From Mesostigma viride (taxonomy: Eukaryota; Streptophyta; Mesostigmatophyceae; Mesostigmatales; Mesostigmataceae), in the NCBI GenBank assembly GCA_009746045.1, contig RPFO01000296.1:1103739-1166238 (forward strand): a stretch of 62,500 nt of DNA, given 5' to 3'. Below the pieces are notes generated by a model that saw only the letters and a list, made by a program, of their open reading frames with translations, was not told the origin of the DNA and searched no databases. The first letter of the stretch is position 1; the number at the start of each line of letters is the position of its first letter. The position numbers and the translations under genes are program-made. Below, piece after piece: positions 33,341-44,129 of this stretch.

Positions 33341-33794
33341 CGCACAGTCGCACTGGCCTCGTCGTCGCTATATTGCATTACACCGTCAGTAGCACAGCTG
33401 GCATTTGCTGGCACACTGTTATTTATGCGTTATGTACCTAGTCCTAGCTGTCTCCTACCGGCCAAACATTTTGCAAGGCTTGCGCTTTATGAAAAGAACT
33501 GTACGCATCTACTTCTAGTAGTAAAAATCTCAAATGTGCAGTGAGCGCGCCGCGCCCAGAACCTGGGCACCGCGCCAGTGCCCGCTGCCCGCTGGTACCC
33601 CCGAAAAAATCTAAGTCCAAACCGCGTGGTCAGACGTAAAATACGCGTAAAATACGTCGAGGCCCATAATATGCTTTATCCCGCATTTTATCGCAAAAGT
33701 GCGGCGTACAGACCAACCCGGTTCTCCTTCATGCCTAAGGTTTGCCACAGCTCATGCAGCCTGGCCGGCACCTCCTGACGTGGGCCGGGCCCCG

Positions 33795-34320
33795 TGATGC
33801 TAGACGCCGCAAGGCCCGCACCTTCAAAGAACGGCTAGTAGAAGACATGGCCGGGGGGGCCTAGGCCTCTCCGTGATTTGGAAAAACATTAATTGATTAA
33901 TTAATTAAACTCGTGCTCCCGTTGAGGAGTCACGGAGCACCGGAGTGCTTGTAATCCCTGTGTGTGCGCACTACAGGAGAAAGGGCAGAGCTAGACCCCC
34001 AGTCTCCTTCATGCCAAAGGCATGCCACTGGAAAAAGATGATGGCCATGGATGGACAAGGCCAAGTGGGCCCAGGTCATATAGGACATCGAGCCCCCCCC
34101 CGTGGGGAAGCGCCCGCGTGTGCAAACACACGGGAAGCACGCCAGACAGGTCCCCTAGAGTAGCGTTGATGTTGATAGATGTTTGTAGATAGCTGATGTA
34201 GATAGATTAGACCGGTAGGACTGTTTGCACCCATCCATCCATCCATTGGGGTTAAATGCTCCGTGACTCCCCAACGGGAGCACGAGTCTAATTAGATAAT
34301 TGATTAATTAATTACATGAC
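33795..34320 (+). mobile_element. LINE 3' end with nested SINE-like insertion
   Basis: Begins gatgctagacgccgcaaggc; a similar LINE end is at 37868. The coding end (RRRKARTFKERLVED, SVIWK ... KRPR) is split by the insertion 33887-34028. The 3' UTR has (CATC)n, then the hairpin tgctcc ... ggagca and a (TTAA)n tail ending near 34316. Confidence 0.82.
33887..34028 (-). mobile_element. SINE-like element, copy 2, 142 bp with 8-bp target duplication
   Basis: Inserted into the LINE with duplication TGGAAAAA (33879-33886 and 34029-34036). On the minus strand it runs gtggcatgcctttggcatga ... tttctcctgtagtgc ... caagcactccggtgctccgt gactcc and ends with the LINE-type hairpin and a TTAATTAATTAATCAATTAA tail. 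No coding content. Confidence 0.88.
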
Positions 34321-34395
34321 AGCATTAAATACATAACAGCAGCAATCGGACACGATAAACGATCCGGCAAGGTCTGTGGGTGCAATAAGACCCGC

Positions 34396-34901
34396 GTGAA
34401 CATATCAATCCTTTTATTCGTTACCCCGATATTCACAGTCTCCTTTCCCACACAGCAAAATATGGTGTTGTTCTTTCTCAGTTACATCGTTTTTCCCGTC
34501 TTTGTTCTTATCGTGTTGATTTCATCACGACTCTTGTTGAGCTCTTGCAGCGTTTATTGGTCAAAGACTATGACCGAGCCATTATGCTCCGTCAAGTCCG
34601 ATGTTTTTTGCAACGTCACCCACATCTGTTCGGTGCTGCCCCTTGGCACAAGCTCTACAAACAGGTCGTGGACCGGCTGGATCGCATAGTATCTCCGCAC
34701 ATCTGAACCCTGTGATGCCAGATCTCCCTTGCGGCCGTTCCGAGCTTGGCACTGGATTCGTTGTCCACATCGTCGCGTCGCTGACGCAACACGATGTTTT
34801 CTGGCATCCGCGGGCTTTTGGTTCCCGCCGCACATTTGAAAGTGCTGTCCTCCGGCTTTTTGCCTTTGCACCGTGTGCAGTTCTTGGACGTTTGGAATCA
34901 T
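34396..34901. other. Unassigned ORF region
   Basis: A minus frame (34554-34901, 115 codons) and a neighbouring frame with the words NCTRCKGKKPEDSTFKC overlap here. The CxxC-KKP-xxF-C pattern suggests a small zinc-binding motif split by a frameshift, likely transposon debris. A plus frame (34396-34689) with two hydrophobic stretches is probably chance. Confidence 0.3.
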
Positions 34902-35379
34902 GGCATGGCTAACGTGATGACTGACTAGCTAGACCTTTTCAGTGGTTTTCCATTTGCGGGTATTTCCTCGTAAATGGTGGGAGAGCGATCGCAGCAACTG
35001 GTGCTCACCACTAGACACTCCCGGCCAGCTAGGCTAGAAACACACGCCCTGATCAAGCATGCTGTTTCCGGCCCCACCGTCTAGGTCATCTAGTCGCTCC
35101 ACACGTAAGCCAGCCATAATTTCAATGCACAAGGATACACATTTCCATCACCATTCATCTTCATCATCCTGAACGACTCGAAAACGCGGAAAAGATAACG
35201 GCAGGCTCGAGCTACCATGGTCCGGATTCTCCCGATTTCTGGCCTGCGCTGGTTGTCTCTTTGATATCAAAACATCCCTTGCTGACGAGCTCAAGAACCA
35301 GCTTCTTACCCTCATGGGCCTGGTAGGTGAGGTAGAACTGCGTGGGTGCCACCGCCTTCCCCACTCACGGGACAAGGCG

Positions 35380-35610
35380 GCTCCCCCACCATGCAGTCCT
35401 GCTCACCTTCCCCTCCCCTGAGGATAAGCAGCGGTTCCTCTCTCGTCGCAAGAGGTTGCACGACCTCACCTGGACGCTGGATGACGACCTGACCCCCGCT
35501 CAGCAACAGCAGCGACGCCACCTGTGGCCGGAATACCTCCGCCATAAGCAGGACCCCCAGAAGCCCAAGGTACGTGTACTGGAGGGGCGGCCAGTGAACA
35601 GCCATACGGC
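35380..35610 (+). pseudogene. Non-LTR retrotransposon ORF1-like fragment
   Basis: Plus frame reads FPSPEDKQRFLSRRKRL, LDDDLTPAQQQQRRHLWPEY, then runs into the aatacg cluster. Same family as 30474-30775. Confidence 0.65.
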
Positions 35611-35750
35611 GTATAATACGCCGTATGGCGCGTATTATACGCCATACGCAAGATTTCCGTATGGAAATGGGGAAAAAAAAACGCACTGCGTATTTTTTGC
35701 GTATTTTTTGCGTATTGCGTATTTTTTGCGTATTTTTTGCGTATGAACCG
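35598..35750. repeat. Palindromic gcgtattatacgcc cluster and gcgtatttttt repeats
   Basis: ggcgtataatacgccgtatg and gcgcgtattatacgccatac form nested palindromes, followed by five [16 protein letters not shown] units. Resembles 36805-36890. Confidence 0.75.
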
Positions 35751-36058
35751 CGTTCGAAGTAGCTTCTGGCATCATTTTGGACGGCAGTGGAGCCGGAACT
35801 AGACTGTATCTAGGCGACCTGGAACTCCGCGACAAATAAACGACATGCAGGTGCCAAGCTGGCCGTGCATGTACGACTGTACGTGCATTGCTGCAGATTG
35901 CTGCGTGTCGGACTAGGGTCTAGGAGACGAAGGACGAGGAAATTAGGTGACGAAGTTATGTTGTCTGCCAACAAGGGCGCGCATCTGGCACCTAACATTT
36001 AATCGTAGCACAATTGACATCCAGGCACCATGGCTAGCGACGGTGATGGTGTGGGTCT

Positions 36059-36358
36059 ATGGAACACGATGATGACTGGGCCGACGAGATGCAGGCCGTA
36101 TTCGAGACTGTCTGGACACACATCGTGAAAGAACAGACTCTCAACAAGAAAGGGCAGCCGACAGGTAACTACAAGCTAAGTGACGTGCACACTTTTGGAT
36201 GCAGAATTCTCGGGTTCTACCACCCGAGCAAGGCTAGCACCCGCCATATCATGGGCGCTACGTACGCGAAGGAGGCAAGAGTGAGCGAGTGCAAGAGGCC
36301 GCCGGAGGCATTACGTCGCAGGCTGCGGGGTATTTGGTGTGACTCGCGATGCACATAA
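36059..36358 (+). other. Unrecognised 99-codon ORF between two palindromic clusters
   Basis: ATG-to-stop frame, acidic start (MEHDDDWADEM) and basic end (RRRLRGIWCDSRCT). It lies midway between the aatacg clusters at 35.6 and 36.85 kb. No family recognised; it may be the remnant of a gene of a mobile element bounded by those clusters. Confidence 0.3.
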
Positions 36359-36804
36359 ATGCCTTATTTAGCCATGCAGGCTGCTGCTAGCCAGCCACCG
36401 TACCATATGTGTTAATGGTTTAGGGAAGCTGGGTCGGGTTGCTGGCATGCATGGTATCCTGCACGCTAGCCACATTGTTGGCAGCCCGTATGGATTCTTG
36501 CTTCATGTAGATCAATATTGCATGGTGGCCTACCACGAGTAGGCAAGATGTCTGTTTCTGGCACGATGTTTTATTACTTTTGGCAAGTTGGCCGACTGAC
36601 CGTGTGCTATTTACAGACATTATTAGTAACAACAGATGTACAATGCTTGTATTTGTAGGCATGCAGCGACGGCAACGGCAATATTATGTGATGATGTGTT
36701 AAATAAAGGCAAGTGGTGTTGCAAGAACACACAAAAAACATGCCTGATTGGTCAGAATGTTGAAGAACCCCCTGAACCATGCAAAAAACAGCATTTTCAA
36801 GAGT

Positions 36805-36890
36805 CCCCGTATGATTTGCGTATTATACCCCGTATGGCGTATTATACACCATACCCATGGGCCCCGTATGGTTGCGTATTGCGTATGGCT
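36805..36890. repeat. gcgtattatac palindromic cluster
   Basis: Words gcgtattataccccgtatgg, cgtattatacaccatac and gcgtattgcgtatgg. Same type as the clusters at 32.4, 33.6 and 35.6 kb. Confidence 0.7.
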
Positions 36891-37254
36891 GTACACTGGG
36901 GCGGGGACCTGATGATCAACCACAAGCTATAGATGTGGACGCCCCCAGCGGGCTAGAATAGCAATAGCCCTAGCTTGTAACCATTGGAGTCACTGCCGCT
37001 AAGGCAGCCATGCTTAGAATGTATGCCTAACTGTGCCAACATACCTAGTCACGTGCCGCCAACGCACAGTACATGTGCAACCAGCCATAGCCTTAGCCTA
37101 GTCCTAGTACAGCCATGCATGCTACGCCCTGGCTATGTTCAGATTACTTGCCCACGCTACTTGTTATGCCACGCTTACATGGGTCTTAATATTGCACCCA
37201 CAGTTTGCCGGATCGGTAGCCTGTCCTTTTAGCTAGCGCGCCCGAATGCAGCTG

Positions 37255-37385
37255 TGGCATGGCAGCCTTTGGCATGAAGGAGACTGGGGGTCTCTTCCCT
37301 TTCTCCTGTAGTGCACACACGGGGATTAAAAGCACTTCGGTGCTCCGTGACTCCCCAACGGGAGCACGTGTTTAATTAATTAATC
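37255..37385 (+). mobile_element. SINE-like element, copy 3
   Basis: Plus-strand counterpart of the nested element: gtggcatggcagcctttggc, atgaaggagactgggggtct, tttctcctgtagtgcacaca, aagcacttcggtgctccgtg actccccaacgggagcacg, then TTAATTAATTAATC tail. Confidence 0.85.
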
Positions 37386-37740
37386 AAAATAAGGAGTGTG
37401 GGCAAGGAAGCTACTAAGCATAGCCAGGACGTAGCATGGCTGGCTGTAGCCAGCCATTAGTTACATAATTAATGCTAAGCTCGTATATTTACAGCTAGCT
37501 TCATCCTGAACTAGCCGACAAATGCGGATCGATAAGATAAAGGCAGCTAGTCTCGAGCTTCCATGATTTGGATAAGTAAGTGAGTAAGTAAGTACTTGTG
37601 TGTCATACGCATGGGCCGGCCCGCATGCCACGGAGTACTATGCTAATCTCATTAGAAATAATAATTACACGAAAGTTACAAATATCGTCTGCAACATGCC
37701 CCAACATATCGGCTCCCGCGGCCTTCGCGTCTTTCCTCTC

Positions 37741-37799
37741 AGACAACTACCCTAGTCCTTCCACGGCGTTGGATGCCATGCGTCCAGGCATAGTTGTCT
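37741..37799. repeat. Short inverted-ended repeat, copy 2
   Basis: 59 bp with perfect inverted ends AGACAACTA ... TAGTTGTCT. Homology with copy 3 begins upstream (cgcgtctttcc). Confidence 0.75.
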
Positions 37800-37867
37800 C
37801 ACTTCATATAGTCACTAGAGGGGCCGGGATATAATCCTCATCTACTATAGTGTACGTATAGATGATA

Positions 37868-38254
37868 GTGATGTTAGACGCCGCAAGGCCCGCACCTTCA
37901 AAGAACAGCTAGTAGAGGACATTGGGGGCCTAGGCCTCTCCGTGATTTGGAAGAAGATGATGGACAAGGCCAAGTGGGCCCAGGTCATAGAGGACAACGA
38001 GCCCCCCCCAGTGGGGAAGCGCCCGCGTGTGCAATCCCGCGGGAGGCACGCTAGATAGCTCCCCCTAGGCCGCAGCGTGCGGCTGCCTAGATAGATGTTG
38101 TAGTTAGAATGTTGTTAGATAGATGTAGTATGTAGCCAATGTAGATAGATTAAACAGGTAGGAATGTGTGCACCCATCCATCCATCCATCGGGGTTAATG
38201 CTCCGTGACTCCCCAACGGGAGCACGAGTCTAATTAATTAATTAATTAATAGAT
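37868..38254 (+). mobile_element. LINE 3' end with hairpin and (TTAA)n tail
   Basis: 5'-truncated: coding end RRRKARTFKEQLVEDIGGLG, LSVIWKKMMDKAKWAQVI, PPPVGKRPR, stop; then a UTR with gatagatg repeats, (CATC)n, tgctccgtgactccccaacg ggagcacgag and TTAATTAATTAATTAATTAA. Best-preserved example of the family end in this window. Confidence 0.88.
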
Positions 38255-38279
38255 GATCATCACATCGTGGGCCTATCGG

Positions 38280-39480
38280 AGATATGCCTAGGAGGAAAAG
38301 CGCGAATCTCGCGGGCGCCATGTCGGGCTCACAGCTAGGCAGTAGTGCGGACTGCGGAAGGCACCACCCCACCATTCCCCCTTCACCACGGGGTGTGGCA
38401 AGGTTGTGTCCTGTCCCCATACCTGTCAGTTCATTATTGTCGTGGATCACGTCATGCGCCGAGCACGTGCGCGCTTTACTGCTCTTAAGGGGTTCGAGCC
38501 AGGCTTGGACATCGATCCTTAACGAGAAAGAGCACGGCGGGGTTAAACATGGCTATACCGGCGCCTGGCCCGGACCTGATTTATGCATGCGGATGACACC
38601 ACCCTCATCGCGCGCCCCGAGCACATTCAGACCTGGCTGGACTGTCTGGGCCTGGAGGCAAGGGCGGTGGGTTGGAGATTAGTGTCAAAACTGAGGCGAT
38701 GGTGATTGGGGCCTCCAGTACACCGCCGCTGCCGCGGCTGCTCGACGTGACGACGGTCCCGTTTTGCGATCGCTTCAAACTGTTAGGGAGCTGGCTAGCT
38801 CCCTGACACCGCCGACGACGTGGACACCCGCATCGGCCTGGCCTGGGCTAGGCTCCGTTTGCTCAACACCTACTGGCGCTCCGGCCAAGGGCGTGGGCGA
38901 GCCCCGCAAGCGCATGCTCTTCAAGGTCCTCGTCCTCACGGTGCTCCCGTATGGCGCCGAGGCGTGGACACTCACACCCACACTGGCAGCTAAGCTAAAC
39001 GGCACAGTTTACAGGATGCTCCGACAGGTCCTGAACGTTGGGTTTTCCAAGCGCCCGTCATTAGAGTCTTTGTATCAGGGCATGCCTCGTATTTCGGACG
39101 AGATTAGACAGCGTAGGATAGCATTTGTAGGATGTCCACCTTGCTCGCACCAGCCAGGTCGACACCGCCCTTGGTCTGGCAGGCCCCGCCAGCGGCTTGG
39201 CCAGCCAGGGCGGCACATTCTGACCTGGCCTGGCCCCAAGGGCATTCCCAAAAGGGTAGGGAAACATGTCACGAACTACGTACAGATCTAGGCGTTGCTG
39301 GATGACCTACTGGTCCCAGCCCAGTTTGAATACCGCATCCACTCTCTCTGGACCTTCTTTGGACTGCCATGCAGAACAAGACGCGGTGGCAGAAGATTGT
39401 CAAGGCTCACACGCCCGACCCTGTGGGCAAGCCCCTTCCCCCCAAGAGGAGGAGGCGTTTTGATGAGTAGGGCAGTTAGG
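38280..39480 (+). pseudogene. LINE reverse transcriptase to C terminus, frameshifted
   Basis: Pieces in three frames follow the order of a non-LTR reverse transcriptase: GVWQGCVLSPYLS (motif before the active site), HADDTTLIARPEHIQTW (ADD active-site core, preceded by LIYA in another frame), KLLGSWL ... DTRIGLAWARL, LFKVLVLTVLPYGAEAWTL, LNGTVYRMLRQVL, and MQNKTRWQKIVKAH, PVGKPLPP at the end. At least three frame changes, so non-functional. Confidence 0.85.
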
Positions 39481-39929
39481 ATTTTTCTAGACTAGGTAGA
39501 CTAGCGTTAGGATAGTTAGATTACGCGGCTCTCTCCTCTCCACCACCCATCAAGGATTATGTGCTACATGATCTCCCAACGGAGGCATGTTATAATTTAA
39601 TTTTTTTAAAATGTCGGGCTGCCTAATGGAGTTCCGGCATGCATACAAAACAGGGGCAATCGAGGGTGTGCAATAGTGGGAGGGAGGGGCGCGGCGGGGA
39701 AAGGAGAAGAATTAAAACGATCACACACAAGTACGGCACGGGCAAGGGACGTTGATAGAGCAATACCTGATATACGAGGTCATGGCTGGAAAATGGGGCC
39801 GGAGTCAGATCGAGGCATAGTCGATCGTTGTTGGACTCACAGGGACCCTGCAAGTTGTCTCACTTGATAAGACTTTGACCATGCGCGCGACCATCAATGA
39901 CCTGAAGAGCATACAACCTCAACTGACGG

Positions 39930-40136
39930 CTTCTAGGAACAAGCACAGCTGCAGAGCAGATGCAACTGCCCAACAAGAACGTGCTGCCACAGAATGTGCT
40001 AGCTAGCATAAATGGTCTTTCTTGTCTAAAGATCCTAAAGTTAATTTATGAAAGAATATAGCTGCAAATAGCTGCTCAACAGCTACAAGATGCTGCCAAA
40101 GAACGGGCTTGCAGAATGGTTTTCTTTGTCCAAGCG
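39930..40136. repeat. Echo of the 3' end of the membrane-protein gene
   Basis: The last 70 bp of the gene at 40137-41069 (plus-strand words gtatagctgcaggtagctgc, gagatgctgccgaagaacgtgct) recur at 40043-40112 (atatagctgcaaatagctgc, aagatgctgccaaagaacg) and faintly at 39945-39995. The period is about 100 bp. Confidence 0.82.
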
Positions 40137-41069
40137 TCAATTTAGAAACTCGTATAGCTGCAGGTAGCTGCCCAGCAGATACGAGATGCTGCCGAAGAAC
40201 GTGCTCGCGTACACTGTGTCCTTGGTCCACTTGTCCGAGTGGTGCGTCTCCACGAAGCCAAACGCACCGCTTAGCAAGAACCCGACTGATCCCAGCACGT
40301 TCCAGAACCCGACATGCCAGCCAATGTCGGCTATTTTTATCCTCCACCACGACTCCTGCGTTTCCAGCATGATCAAGACGCTGCTGAGCAGCAGGAAGAA
40401 GGCGCCGACCACCTGGGGCGTCCAGTAGACACCCTGGTAGAGGCCGACATGGGACTCTTCAGAGGATGGCAGCATGCCGGGCAGGCCGGTGATGACAGCG
40501 ATGTAGAAAATAGTGGTACCGATGAACTGGGACACGCCCGCAAGGAATCCGATCTCGTGGAAGGATCTCCATCCGACCCACTTCCATCTCAGATGGTCGT
40601 ACAACCCAGGGTGCCTGCACAGGAGGATGGCCGCGAAGCACTGGAGGAAGTGGCGCTCTTTCATGCGCATCTCGTCCCCGAACTCGGCGTGGTCTTCGAT
40701 GTTCAGGGCCTCGAGGTACATGAACCAGCCACCGAAGAAGAAGCCAGTCCCGCCCGCGAACGCGGTCCACGCGGCGACGGACTGGAGTACGGATTCCGGG
40801 AACGCCTCTAAATACAGTACGGCGCCGTTGAATACCCACAACAAGGACGCCACGGTGAAAGTGAACGCGACCCACCAGGAAATGTCCCAGTATGCGACGC
40901 CCACGAGCCGGTGACCTTTGAGTACGTGGCCAGCCTGCTTCCCTTTCCGGTGAAGTCGGGACTTCCATTTGACGACATGCCCGTTCACTTTAAAGCGTTG
41001 AATCGGGGCCCAAATCGCCAATATCCTCCTCTCTTCTTCTTTAGCCCATGCTTCCGGAAAGGTAACCAT
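40137..41069 (-). CDS. Integral membrane protein with YrhK-like C terminus, intronless, 310 aa
   Basis: Single frame from ATG 41069 to TGA. After a basic soluble N terminus (to about residue 60) at least six to seven hydrophobic segments follow, among them WWVAFTFTVASLLWVFNGA, WTAFAGGTGFFFGGWFMYLE, FIGTTIFYIAVITGLPG, VVGAFFLLLSSVLIML and NVLGSVGFLLSGAFGFV. The C terminus GSISYLLGSYLQLYEFLN matches the YrhK pattern (GSxxFllGSxlqlxE). A conserved-looking acidic EDHAEFGDEMRM loop sits between segments 2 and 3. Similar uncharacterised proteins occur in fungi and algae; function unknown. Intronless among intron-rich neighbours, which may mean retroposition or transfer. Confidence 0.75.
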   Translation of the reverse strand: MVTFPEAWAKEEERRILAIWAPIQRFKVNGHVVKWKSRLHRKGKQAGHVLKGHRLVGVAYWDISWWVAFTFTVASLLWVFNGAVLYLEAFPESVLQSVAAWTAFAGGTGFFFGGWFMYLEALNIEDHAEFGDEMRMKERHFLQCFAAILLCRHPGLYDHLRWKWVGWRSFHEIGFLAGVSQFIGTTIFYIAVITGLPGMLPSSEESHVGLYQGVYWTPQVVGAFFLLLSSVLIMLETQESWWRIKIADIGWHVGFWNVLGSVGFLLSGAFGFVETHHSDKWTKDTVYASTFFGSISYLLGSYLQLYEFLN

Positions 41070-41508
41070 TGGGGTGCCTTGGAGCTTGGTGGCGCCGCGC
41101 GCACGTCGTTACCTAGACACGGCCCAACATAAGCGCTGATGAAGCAGTATTACATCCCAAACAGATCTAAAGAAACAAGAAGCAAACCGCACCCAGATAA
41201 ACAAAGCCTTTCTTAAAATGTGCTTGCCGGCTAATCCAAAGATACATCTAAAAGGTTCATTCTCATCGCAGGGCGCGTGTGCAACAAGTTCTAATTCCCA
41301 ACCGCATCACAGCTTCTCGGTAATAAATCCGCGACACCTCCGTTTATATACCAAAGGTAGCTAGCCCACGTAACAAATTCCGGTGCGATAAAGACTCGAG
41401 GGCTTATCCCCCTTCCGTCGGTCAAATGTCACTTCTAAAGCCTGGTGCCACATGATTTTTCTTGGCAGGACAATTTTGATCTACTGCCGGCAATGCTCAC
41501 AGGGTTTG

Positions 41509-41703
41509 CTTGTCTTCACGCCTTAAGTTGAGTTTCGGGTTAAATCTAAGCAAAAGGTCTCAAAATAACTTCATATTGGTATACCTATAGATGTGTTACA
41601 GTATGAACAGGTCAACAGACTAACAGTTGGTAGACTTGGTACATTACAGTACTTACTGCCATTATTCATGCATCGAGCCCGACTTAAGGCGTGAATGACT
41701 ATA
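41509..41703. mobile_element. Diverged MITE related to 10287-10521
   Basis: Left end tcttcacgccttaagttgag, right end cgacttaaggcgtgaatgact followed by ata. The interior differs from the first copy. About 195 bp. Confidence 0.65.
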
Positions 41704-42159
41704 AACCACGGGTCTTTAAGGTCTTTGGAGAAATGATCTCCCCATCTTGTCCCCATTTGTTAAAAAATACCCGGATCTTATTACTATACCTGGCACGACT
41801 CACATGCATGAAGGCTGGTGAACTGCGTTGGTAAACTCTAGGTGAACTGGATCGACAGCCGGGTCGTCGGTCCTATGCACCGGCGCTTCACCGGCCCTTC
41901 ACTTCGAGTTCACTGAAAATCACATGGGCGCAAGGGTCGCACAGGGTCGCACAGGCTGGATGTCCCCCCTCTAATTACTGCTCGCTCCTGGCTCGCTACT
42001 GTACAGTGAAGCACGAAGTGGCTCTGAAGGCGCGAGAAGTCAGCCCAGATTTCGCGGGAAAGGGCGCAAACGAACAAGCCAGTGCATCCGGGGCCCAACG
42101 GCCAACATGCATTGATTGTCCAGCTGTAAACCTTCTTCTGCACCACTAATAATTAATTT

Positions 42160-42490
42160 GATACAGCGCTGCAGAAATATGATACAAACGCGCCGTTGAC
42201 CTCGTGCACGTAGCTTTTCCAGTCACCCGTATGCGTTTGCTTTTTTTGCAAGTGTTTCCAGTTTCAGTTGGTGCCAGTGCTTCTTTGTCGATATTGTTTC
42301 AAAGCCGGTTTGTTCATTGGCTACGGAGCCTGCCAGTTAGCCGACGCGGCCGGGGGTGTAGTTCTTGACTCCGCCAGGTGCTTGTTCCCTGCACCCGTTG
42401 ACCGGTGTCGTGCATGTAGCTTTTCCAGTTACCTGTCTGCGTTCGCTTTTTTTGCATGCGCAAGTGTTTCCAGTTGTTGGCAGTGCTTAT
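42160..42490. repeat. Diverged direct duplication, about 95 bp, offset 220
   Basis: cgtagcttttccagtcaccc ... gtttgctttttttgcaagtg tttccag at 42208-42265 matches tgtagcttttccagttacct ... gttcgctttttttgcatgcg caagtgtttccag at 42413-42475. No gene recognised in 41704-44100. Confidence 0.8.
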
Positions 42491-43519
42491 TAGGAGAAAT
42501 GAGTTTCTGTAAACATCATCACCGGGTGATGCCATCACCCTGGCTGCTGGCTGGCCATCACACGTGACAGAGGCCAGAGTTACAGCAATCGAATGATGGT
42601 CGCGTAAACTAGCTATCGTTCCTGAAATACATGTATGGTCGAGCCCGAGCGGGATAGAAAGATGGGGCATTGATAGGAATTGATGCAGAAAAGAGTTTCA
42701 AATACTTGGGCCGGCAGCCATGCCTGGAAAGTTCCTTGCCGGACTGTCACTGTGGCGGCATGGCTACACCAAAGTTTGCAAATTGCGATCGGCGTTGTCA
42801 TACTGATTCTTTCTTTGGTATGGGTGTAAGCAAGCGTTAATTCAGCAGGGTCAGGCAATTCAGCATAGCTGTTCTCCAAAGCTTTACCGTTGTGGGAGAA
42901 AGCCACCCTTCAACCTCTTCGCGGTGTTGGCCGCTGGGTAACTCCTAGTTAGATGTCCCAGTATCGTAAAGGAAACACTGGCAATTGACGGGATCGCTAT
43001 CGCTTATTCCTTTGATTTGCAACGCTGCATTTTCCAACCAAGCGCGCGTATTAAACGTGAAAGTTCGAAAGTTCAATTTTGCCGTGTTGTGCTGTGAATG
43101 TGGCGGGCATTGTATTGAGAAACGGGCGACTTTCGCTTGCCATGGAGCACCTGTCCCTTGTCAATAATAAGCCTTTTTCAGGGCGGGCCTTTCCTGGGCG
43201 GGTTTTCCGTTGCGTCCGGTCTTTTCATGTCTTCCTGTGGCAGCATGTAACTGGCGAGCGGAGTTGTTGGTGTCTTTTTCTCCCTACGATCTCTCTCCTG
43301 CGTTGCCATTTCTTGGACATTGGATATCGGATTAAGGCGGGCTTTCTTTAGGCCATGCCTCCCCGAGGGTGCATTGTCAAGCGTGAGTCAAACGAGTAGG
43401 CGTTCTTGTTCCTTACGATTATCGATTGCTGTTAATGAATGTCGAAATTGTTGGTTGCCCGCAGTCCTGCCATGACTATAATTGCTGTAGTCCCTTTTTT
43501 TGCTTTGCTTATCTAGACT

Positions 43520-43835
43520 GCCGTTGCTGCCGTCGCTGCCATTGTTGTAATTGTTGTCGTGGTTGTTGTCGTCATTGCAGTCATTGCAGTCGTTGCTGTC
43601 ATTGCGCTGTCATTGCGCTGTCATTGCTGTCCTTGCTGTCGTTGCTGTCGTTGCTGTCGTTGCTGGCGCTGCTGGCGCTGCTGGCGCTGCTGGCGCTGAT
43701 GGCGCTGATGGCACTGATGGCACTAAGGCGCTGATGGCGCTGATGGCACTGATGGCACTGATGGCGCTGCTCGCGGAGCTGGTGCTGCTGGCGTTGCTGG
43801 CGTTGCTGTCGTTGCTGTCATTGCTGCCATTGCTG
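43520..43835. repeat. Interrupted (NTTGCTGYC / GCTGGC)n triplet-type repeat
   Basis: Nine- and three-base units (cattgctgt, cgttgctgt, gctggcgct, gatggcact). Yields Leu-rich and Ala/Ser-rich ORFs on both strands. A 530-bp plus frame across it ends KMGATSSLPSQP but shows no domain. Confidence 0.85.
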
Positions 43836-44129
43836 ACGACTCCGAAAGCTAAACGAGGTCTAGAAAAGGAGCTGGAAAAGCTTCCCAGCTCCCAGCCCAA
43901 CCCTCTCGCCCTTGCCATTGCTAAGCTCCGCCTGGCTTTAGTCAAACTCAGTATCGCCAAGCGCCTCGCTTGCATGAGCCCAAGAAATCTTGCCAAGAAA
44001 TACTACGCCTTACCGAAACACAACTTCGCCTTGCCGAAAGCTAAGATGGGGGCCACTTCGTCGCTTCCATCACAGCCATGACAGTTTTCCCTAGCTAGCT
44101 TCTCGACTCGGGTTAATCCTGTCGAAAAA

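Noticed and set aside
43551-44081. 176-codon plus ORF
   Set aside because: Mostly Leu/Ala repeats from a triplet-type array; the short lysine-rich end has no recognisable family and the opposite strand is also open.
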